Source: Vitellaria paradoxa | Lineage: Eukaryota; Streptophyta; Magnoliopsida; Ericales; Sapotaceae | Assembly (NCBI GenBank): GCA_019916065.1 | Contig: CM034236.1 | Location: 56,324,690-56,388,689 of the forward strand | Direction of reading: 5' to 3' | Length of the DNA stretch: 64,000 nt | Shown here: piece after piece, positions 56,337 through 64,000 of the stretch | Layout: the number at the start of each line of letters is the position of its first letter | Numbering within the stretch: the first letter of the stretch is position 1 | The notes under the pieces: model-generated | What the model was told of the DNA's origin: nothing | What the model saw: only the letters and a program-made list of their open reading frames with translations | The model's database searches: none | Position numbers and translations under genes: made by a program

Positions 56337-59300
56337 TTGGGAAAGTACTTTTCCTATTCCCAAAGCTGGAGAAAACTTGTAAAACATGCGGCACATGAAA
56401 TGGGTTGAGGAAATTTTCTTTATATCTATGTTTTAATATAGGTATAGATGTAAACCAAGTAGTGCAATTTCCTCAAATATGGATCTAAACCAAGCTACAT
56501 ATTTTTTTTTGGGGGGGGGGGGGGGGGGGGAGGGGGATGTTGAACATATTGCTCTTTTATAATTGATAAATTGCTCTGGTTTCTTAAGAGTTTCAGGGTG
56601 GGTTGATTTAGAATCTCTGAAAATATGCAGGGAATTGTATATTGAATGCATAATTTTACTTTTTATAAATATATATATATATATATATATTGGTGGTGCC
56701 CCATTTTTAAGTTTTTCCATCTTGTGGTGGTAAAATTGATAAGTGCCCTTCTGCAAGTTAAGAGGATCAAAACCATGGTCCATAGAAAGACAACCAATGC
56801 AAGACTACCATCTTCATTCCGTTATAGCTTTTCTAATAGGTGCTTTGTAAGTACCCGGAGAGTCTGTCATCGATGACTGACTACCTTGAGATCTGGGAAG
56901 TGAGATTCTTTATTATAAAAATCTTATAAGTGGAGGTCCATGAACAGTCGGTTTTATGGGACTGTGCAATTGGCTCGAAGTGGTCAGGGTGTGTTTGAAA
57001 TGACAAAAAAAAAAATAAAATAAATTAAAATGAAATAAATTGTGAGTTCGTAATTTATGCAGTGAAATAAAAAATAAATAATTTTTTTAATTTTTTTTTA
57101 CTCTTTTTTAAAATTTTTTGTCAATCTAAACAAAAACTTAGTTAGGTATTCTTTTTGGTAATTTTCGGTCTTTTTTTCGTTTTTGGCTCCTTTACTTTTT
57201 ATAAAATGTTCGAAATTATTTTTTTTTATTTAGGGTTTTTTTTAAATTATGAAAGAAAAATATATCAAATAAACACAAAAAAAAAAAAAATTAGTTACAA
57301 GAAGTTAGGGCTTTTTTTTTTTCCCTAGGTTTGGGGGATTAAAAAAAAAGTATACTTATTTTCTTCCCCAACCAAATCTTAGTGCTACAAAATGTTAATA
57401 CAATCCTATGCAATTATGTTAAATAAAAACAAGAATAACTAGGAAAAAAATTGAGAATAATGAATATAAATTTAACGTGATTTGACAGAGCGTCGACATT
57501 CATAAGTACAATAAATTTGAATATTTATTTGAGAATTAAAAAAATGGAGTTGGAGTTGCAAGATTGTGTTTCTTGCTTTAAAACTAAAAGAATTATCTGT
57601 AAATAATTCCTACACAACGATTAATATATTAGGGACCTTAGAGTTGCAAAAGAAGCAAAAATTGAGCCAAAGATGAAATTGTATTGTTAGGATGCCTTTG
57701 GCATAGTTAAAAATAGTGAAAAATATAATTTGGAAAACTTTTAAATATTTAGTGCACACATTTTAAGTTGTATTTTTTTTTATAAAAATAATAGAAATCT
57801 CATCTTAACGGATTGAATTTCTGTTTGAACAGTTTAAAAATTTTATATCAATTATAACTTATATGGAAAGTCTCCTATTTTGACAAGTTACTAAAAAGTA
57901 AAGAAATAAAATATAACTATTTGTGAAAATTTACACATAACTACGCAACTAGAATATATATATATATATATATATAAGAGGAAGTCCAGAATTTAAACAG
58001 AACAGAGAAGAAAGTGATTAAGAGATATATATATATATATATATATAAGGAAGTCCAGAATTTAAACAGAACAAAGAAGAAAGTGATTAAGAGATACCTT
58101 GTTTGCGTTAATAGCATTGTGGCTAGATAGTCTTTTTTTAATGGGTCCTACGGCCCATTTTTTTTTTTTAATATTTGGCACTGTATAAAGAGAAAAAGCC
58201 TTCAGTATCTGCATCATTTGACGTGACATGAATGACAATTTTTAGTCGATTATTGTTGTCGAGTGAAACTCGTCCAGACGACATTTGACTTAATGTCGAG
58301 ACAGTTTTGATTAGAACTGAGTTAAAAAAAAATGTAAAGTGTCTAACTGATTACTACAAATCTGTCGAAATAACTTCAAAAAAATTGATCGTAGTAAGTG
58401 TCACTTAGAAATTTAGAAGTTCGTGGTGAGAATAATAAAAAATTTTTTTATTAGTTGAGTAACCGTATTCTAATTATCGACTTTTTTTAAGAGGTATTGA
58501 ATTTTTTTTCAAAAGTTGAGAAGATAAAAAAACATAAAATATAATAGAAATTTTTAACAAAATTTATTGCGTCAAACGGGCCTTTAATAAAATTTTAACT
58601 GTCTGAGTCATTGCTCAGGCTATTTAAACTAATTGTTCAAATCCTAAGTTCTCAATATCTCAAAATATTTTAATCTACTGTAGGAAGCACTGTTTGGTAG
58701 AATAAAAAATATCAAAAGTTAAAAAAAATTAATTTCTTTTAATTAAATTTCATTATATATCACATTTACATCGTATCTTTATATTTTTATTGTACTTTTT
58801 TTTTTAACTAAACACCCTCCTCTCTATCTATTTATTTTTGCACTATAATAAATTATCGTAAATAAAATCACGTAGCGTGGTACAAAAATAACTATATTTA
58901 ATAAATATCTTTTTAGTAGATTCGCTGTCCGTGTGCTCAAGAATTATCAAAATAAAAAAGAAAAAAATAAATAAATTTTGACAAAAACGATAATACAAAT
59001 TAAAAAGATGATCACAACTTTTAGTAACTTGTGGTATTTTTGTTTATCAAAAATTGCTATTTATAATTTTTAGTATATTTGATGAAATAAGTAATAATTT
59101 TTAATAATTTTTTGTAATTTTTGTACATTTGATAAATTTTTTACAACTTTTAGTAATTTTTAGTAACTTTTAATCATTTTGACAATTTTTAACAACTTTT
59201 ATGTGCTTAGTACAAATTTTAGTAATTTTTGAATAGAGTAAATTACTGTAACAAAGTAAAAAAAATGATAAAAATTAATATTTTATCAAATACTAACTTT

Positions 59301-60898
59301 ACAACTTTTAGCTAATTTTTAGCCAAAATTGCGCTTCCAGACGGGGCGTAAGCTTTCAAACAACACAATCAATTCTAGTTCTATAGTCATGTTCAGGAGT
59401 AAAGTCGGAGAAGAAAAATTAAACTTGAAAGTCAGCATACACCAAATTGTATTAAAAACATAATGAAGGTGGGATCCGGATATGCCATTGCAGCCAATTC
59501 CCTCCCTCTCAACTTCTCAACCACCACCCTAGAGTTGGAGGCATTAATGAATGTGAACGATTCAAATCTTGAATATTAGAATCCATTTAGTTTGTTAAAA
59601 ATTATTAAAAATTTGTAAAAATTTATAAAAATTATTTATTTTTTATTTTACTGTATAAATTATAAACGCACAAATTATTTCATTCTAAATACACCTTAAG
59701 TTATTTAAAATTAAGTTGATTTAATTTAATAAATTAAAAAAATTTAATTGAATTGGAATAAGTCATTAATTGAGTTAAATTTGAATTTACACTATCTATT
59801 AAAACAAGCACTCGTTGAATTTAGTAATATAATAAAATAAATTTGTAATTCAATTCATTTCGTTTTTGTTTCGAGTTAAACTCGATTGGGTTTGATTCGT
59901 TTTATAATCCTAAATTTAACGATGGAGCTCTAATCTTATTTTGTTTGAGCTGTGGGATGTATATAGTAGTTAATTAACTTAATTTTTTTAGTTCTTTTAC
60001 CTTTTCTAATTTTTTATAAGACTCTGAAAAGGCATAACTTGGAATTCCCAGAACTCAGCCTACAAATGGGCTGTCGGTTGCTTCCGGGTGAAGCCCAGGC
60101 CCACCTACAAAGCCATTTGGTAAGGTTACTTTGTCGCTATTGTTGACCACAGCACCTTCACGCTCTTGTTTGGGGCGTGTGACTCAGTCTTCAAAATTCA
60201 AAAGTTGTTTCTTTTTGGCACCCTTTACCCTTTTTCTCTTTGGGAACTAGTGAGTCACCAGTTGTGTCAGTGCCAGCCTTTGTCTTCTATGATTCTCCCA
60301 CTTGAGAGAGAGAGACAGAGAGAGAAACCCGTATTTGCGTATGCCAATCTCTTTCAAAGCTTCACTTTTCTTCTGTCTTATGCTTGCATATCTGGATTCA
60401 CTTTCCTCTTCCATGGAAAGCCTGTGTTTAGGGTTTTTCTTCTTCTGCTGCTGCTGCAACTTGAGGTTCCACAGACACTTGAGGGGTTTTTAAAAATGCA
60501 TTAATGGTGGCTTCTTCAGGATCAAGTTAGGTAAACCCCCAAACCCTCAATATTTTCTTTTTCAACTTCTTATTATTGCACAATCAATGACTTGGTTTTC
60601 CACCTGAAAACCACTACAACTTCCAAGAAAAGTAGCCAGTTTCTCTCAAATCTGAAGGTTATATTTGCGAACATATTGGGTTTATTCAGACAGTCTGAGA
60701 GTTGGGATTTCCGATAACTGAAAGAGATGTTAGCGTTTGTTTTGGTTTTCACAAAATGAGCTGTTGTGGGTGTGATGACCCTGATCTATTATAAGCAAGA
60801 AAGACTTTTATTTTTTGAGTTCCGAGAGTACCCTACTGATATGTTCAATGTCAGTAGTCAGAGAGCAAAGATGGTTTCTTGAGCACACACATTTGAAA
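56337..60898. other. Intergenic, receptor kinase to ATL46
   Basis: No gene is supported. It contains the kinase 3' UTR, a T9-G20 junction at 56502-56530, an (AT)n run near 56668-56690, several AT-rich MITE-like blocks (about 56993-57150, 58700-58800, 58980-59345, 59577-59705) and the ATL46 upstream region. In the last, from about 60150, base composition rises, with a GA-rich tract at 60304-60325. A donor-like AG|GTAAAC near 60530 could start a 5' UTR intron, but the acceptor is uncertain. Confidence 0.5.
57954..58096. repeat. Two-copy 69-bp tandem repeat with (AT)n
   Basis: GAAGTCCAGAATTTAAACAG starts at 57981 and again at 58050, each copy preceded by an (AT)n run and followed by GAAGAAAGTGATTAAGAGAT. 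The copies differ at about one base. Confidence 0.88.
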
Positions 60899-62008
60899 AT
60901 GTCTTGGATTCAGCACCAAATCAACCAGAGAGCTGGTGTTTTGACATACCCACCTCCTCTCTCACTGTCACCCTCTTCACCTGGTACTTTTCATAAAGAA
61001 TCAACCACTCCTTCATCCTCATCATCATCTGGCACTAGAATTAGTCCAGCTGTTCTGTTCATTATAGTAATTTTAGCTGTTCTGTTTTTCATATCTGGGA
61101 TTCTCCACCTGCTTGTTAGATTTCTCACGAAACACCCTTCTTCCACTCAATCTAATGATAGATATCCAGAGGTTTCTAGCACTGATGCTCTTCAAAGACA
61201 GCTGCAACAACTCTTTCACCTTCATGACTCTGGTCTGGATCAAGCTTTTATAGACGCCCTTCCTGTCTTTATGTACAAAGAAATAGTGGGTGGTGCTAAA
61301 GAGCCATTTGATTGTGCTGTTTGTCTCTGTGAATTTTCTGAGAAAGATAAGCTAAGATTGCTCCCTATGTGTAGCCATGCATTCCATATCAGTTGTATAG
61401 ATACTTGGCTTCTATCGAACTCTACATGTCCTCTTTGTAGAGGAACCCTCTTTACTCCTGGACTCCCCATTGAGAACCCAATGTTTGATTTTGATGATCT
61501 GAGAGATGAGGATGGGTTTCCTAATAATGGAGAAAGTGGGTTCATTTCAAGGCAGAAGAGGATAGAAATTGAGGAAATTGCCAGTGAAAAGGGGGTCTTT
61601 CCCGTAAGACTTGGTAAGTTCAGAAAATTGGATAATGGTGGTGCAGAGGAGATAGGTGAAGGGGAGACCAGTAGCAGTAATTTGGACGCAAGAAGATGTT
61701 TCTCAATGGGTTCGTATAAGTATGTTGTTGGCGAAACAAACCTCAGGGTGGCCCTGAGCCATGATCAAAATGGCCGTGATGTGAAACTCGTGAATGGAAT
61801 AGAACACGAAACGAATCCTACAGTTGACGCAGATATGGAGGGGAAGAAGATTAGTATTGGGTCTAAAACTGATAGCTACTCTGTTTCCAAGATCTGGCTG
61901 TGGTCTAAGAAGGGAAAATTTGCTAGTTCTTCAGAAATTACAATGAATAATAATCCTTCTTCTGTTAATATGGATTTGTCATGGATGGGAAGAACAACGG
62001 GTATATGA
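60899..62008 (+). CDS. RING-H2 finger E3 ubiquitin ligase, ATL46-type (369 aa)
   Basis: Membrane-anchored E3 ligase that would recruit a ubiquitin-charged E2 to its targets. Intronless, as usual for the ATL family. Start: the ATG at 60899 gives MSWIQHQINQRAG, the family N-terminus. An in-frame ATG at 60848 would add 17 residues, and the open frame further upstream (60815) begins with TTG. A Pro/Ser-rich region precedes the transmembrane helix (about 51-73, VLFIIVILAVLFFISGILH). The GLD-type segment (SGLDQAFIDALPVFMYK) leads to the RING-H2: C129, C132, C148, H150, H153, C156, C167, C170, with WLL and PLC in the normal places. The long C-terminal part is hydrophilic, with RRCFSMGSYKYV typical of the ATL13/46/47 branch. 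The name rests on resemblance to Arabidopsis ATL46 recalled from memory. Confidence 0.93.
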   Translation: MSWIQHQINQRAGVLTYPPPLSLSPSSPGTFHKESTTPSSSSSSGTRISPAVLFIIVILAVLFFISGILHLLVRFLTKHPSSTQSNDRYPEVSSTDALQRQLQQLFHLHDSGLDQAFIDALPVFMYKEIVGGAKEPFDCAVCLCEFSEKDKLRLLPMCSHAFHISCIDTWLLSNSTCPLCRGTLFTPGLPIENPMFDFDDLRDEDGFPNNGESGFISRQKRIEIEEIASEKGVFPVRLGKFRKLDNGGAEEIGEGETSSSNLDARRCFSMGSYKYVVGETNLRVALSHDQNGRDVKLVNGIEHETNPTVDADMEGKKISIGSKTDSYSVSKIWLWSKKGKFASSSEITMNNNPSSVNMDLSWMGRTTGI

Positions 62009-64000
62009 TTAAGGTATTTTCTTCTTTGCTTTCTTGGTTGATTATTGACAATTGATTGAAGCCTGTTAGTCTGTGTGGCTCATTTTTTGAAATGTTTGAG
62101 ATATGATGATTCAAGAGTGTGATGATTGTGATAGTTTTATAAATGTTTTGTTTGGTTCGAACTTGTAATGCCATTAAGGTGCATATTTACATGATTGTAT
62201 TGGCAACTTTGGCATGTACCAATTACCAAAAAAAAAAAAAAAGCTTTGGCATATACCATCATTAGCTGCAGCTGAATTATTGGAGTAATGTATCCAGCGA
62301 GAAAATTGTAGTTTGTGTTCTTTTAAGGGGTTCAAATTGGAGATTCCAGATTTGTATTTCATTTTAGCACACAAGCTGGTGGGAGAGAAGAGCCTGAAAG
62401 GTCTAGGAAGAGTGAGAGACCCTCTAACCTCAATGTTAGTGCAGGAGAGAGAAAAAAAAGAAAAAAGAAAAAAGAAAAAAAAAAAAGAACACTCTATTGA
62501 TCTGTGGTAAAAGAACTTTATTGTAGTAGTAAGAATCTTATTCCTTGTTCTCTGAACAGAGATTTGGAATCCAAACAATCAGACTATTCAAGTTTTATTT
62601 GTAATTTTTTTACTCATTTTATGTGTCAATTCATATCTCATTTGGCATAAAACAAAAGCATGAGATTTTCTTGAACCTTTACCTGGTTGGTAGGTGGGTG
62701 GAGTCTAATCCTTTCTTTTCTTTTTCCTAATTAATAAGTTATTTCTGGCTAAGACACAGTTTGGAGGAGCAAAAAAACAGCAACTTTTGGTATTTTAGGT
62801 GTTTGGTAAAACACCAACTTTCGCTCCTTTTGCTGAGTTACACCACTTCAGCTGAGGTGGTTGGAAGTAGAATAGTCATTTTATTTTAACCCAATTTAAA
62901 AGTTACTAAATTTTTCACTAAACATGTAAAAGTTACTAAAAGTTTTTGTTTGTTTTATCAGACACTTAAAAAATATGAAAAATTACTAAAAATTTCTATT
63001 TCTATTTATTTTATCAAATGCAAAAAGTTCCACCAATCAACTTTTGTTAGAAAATTATCAAAAGTTGTTTAAAATATCACTTTCAAACGGGCTAAGTGTC
63101 TATATAGTTTATAAGCATCAAATGTAGCAGGCGAGGCAAGTTCTTTTGCATGCTTTCTTCTCTCTCTCGCCCCCCCCCCCCCCCCTCTCTCCTTTTCCTT
63201 TTTCGGTTAATCCTTTTGTTGAACCTTTTTGGGGGGATAGGGTGAGGAGGCTCTATCTTTTATGCGTGAGAGTTCATCTTTTAGGTAGGGGAGGATTGGG
63301 ACAATCAGTGGTGGTGGGATCCATGAAACCACTGTGATAGAATATTTTTCATTGCCGTAATGAGAGCACTTCACGATTCAAACACTCGGCTGTAGTGGTG
63401 CTGTTGTGGCTCATAGACTCCTACCCATTTATAGTTTGTTCTTGTGACGTGTTGCTTCTTCAAATTAACTGCCTTACCTAGGCTTTACCATATCTCAGTT
63501 GGATCCCCCCCCCTTCCATTTTCTTTTTCTTTTTCTTTTTTTTTTTTTAAATTCTGTTCTCCCCCAGCGTCAACCCATCCCCCGTCTTGGGCGATTGGCT
63601 CGCCGAAAAATAAATAAAAAAAAATTAACTTTTATCAATTTCTTTCAACATCCTCCACCAAATACAAAATTATATTTTTTAATTCCCATCTTTTTTTTTT
63701 ATTTTACAAATTTTTAGTAAAAATTCAACTATCAATTAGTAAAAATTCAACTATCAATTAAAGTATCACGTGTCAAAATTTGGTACAAAATTATACTTGG
63801 TGCCTCCAAATGCCTCTTAAATTCTAATTAGCTTGGAAGTTGAGGCCCTAATATAGGCTTCAAGAAAAACTGGGAACTCGAGGAGTCAAGAAAGCACAGT
63901 GATACGTATCAAAGGCTTTTGCTTTCTCTGCTCTTTTTATTTATTTTTTATTTTTTATTTGTTTTTTGAGCTTTATTCCGCGTATTATTACGGTATGATT
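62009..64000. other. Right edge, ATL46 3' flank and AT-rich DNA
   Basis: Includes the ATL46 3' UTR. About 62765-63092 is a low-complexity block rich in AAAGTTACTAAA with GTTTGGT and CAAACGGGC at its ends, like degraded short elements. C16 lies at 63170-63185 and a C10 run near 63506-63515. No gene was recognised. Confidence 0.5.

Noticed and set aside
60815..60898. In-frame N-terminal extension of the ATL46 frame
   Set aside because: The upstream frame opens with TTG, not ATG. MSWIQ at 60899 matches the family start. An ATG at 60848 remains possible but adds residues not seen in relatives.
62313..62510. 65-codon frame downstream of ATL46
   Set aside because: It ends in a translated purine-rich low-complexity run and has no recognisable domain; probably 3' flank.

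Overview
This window is AT-rich nuclear DNA from a flowering plant, most likely a eudicot. It shows GT-AG introns, plant-only gene families (WAT1/UMAMIT, ATL RING-H2, LRR receptor-like kinases), abundant retroelement and MITE debris, and a complete Ty1/Copia element primed from initiator tRNA-Met. The species cannot be named from sequence alone. There is no CRISPR array, prokaryotic operon, tRNA gene or rRNA gene.

Layout. (1) 1.5-14.7 kb, minus strand: two complete seven-exon WAT1-related transporter genes (1555-3436 and 5190-8334). They are followed by a tandem duplication of about 3.46 kb that copied exons 1-2 and most of exon 3 of the second gene, plus the relic (exons 5-7) of an older third gene. 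(2) 14.7-20.2 kb, plus strand: an intact Copia retrotransposon with apparently identical 208-bp LTRs, 5-bp target duplications and one uninterrupted 1419-codon gag-pol frame. (3) 22.7-34.7 kb, minus strand: a 15-exon XPG/UVH3 DNA-repair endonuclease gene whose exons join in frame to 1581 residues. (4) 35.3-38.7 kb, plus strand: a two-exon HIG1-domain mitochondrial protein gene, divergent from UVH3, with LINE and MITE debris in its intron. (5) 41.9-44.3 kb: a direct array of AT-rich units with Helitron-like ends. (6) 46.3-53.0 kb, plus strand: a six-coding-exon ubiquitin-conjugating E2 gene (UBC4/5/6 type, 182 aa) whose large intron holds LINE relics and a Harbinger-like MITE. (7) 54.4-56.3 kb, plus strand: an LRR receptor-like pseudokinase with a 90-bp in-frame intron. 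(8) 60.9-62.0 kb, plus strand: an intronless RING-H2 E3 ligase gene recognisable as ATL46.

How the genes relate. They are ordinary single-function eukaryotic genes and do not form an operon or pathway. From memory, Arabidopsis also has UVH3 close to a WAT1 cluster on chromosome 3 and ATL46 next to WAT1 genes on chromosome 5, so the window may preserve the ancestral order of which those two regions are remnants. The E2 and the RING E3 belong to the same general pathway, but nothing shows that they are partners.

No convincing undescribed molecular system is visible. The most unusual points are structural: a tandem-duplication breakpoint that abuts the Copia target site, a Copia element with TA...CT instead of TG...CA termini, a duplicated splice acceptor in UVH3, an in-frame (exitron-like) intron in the kinase gene, the Helitron-like array, and recurrent poly-T/poly-G junctions. 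Exon models were built by hand from reading frame, splice dinucleotides and family resemblance. UTRs and transcription starts are mostly unresolved.
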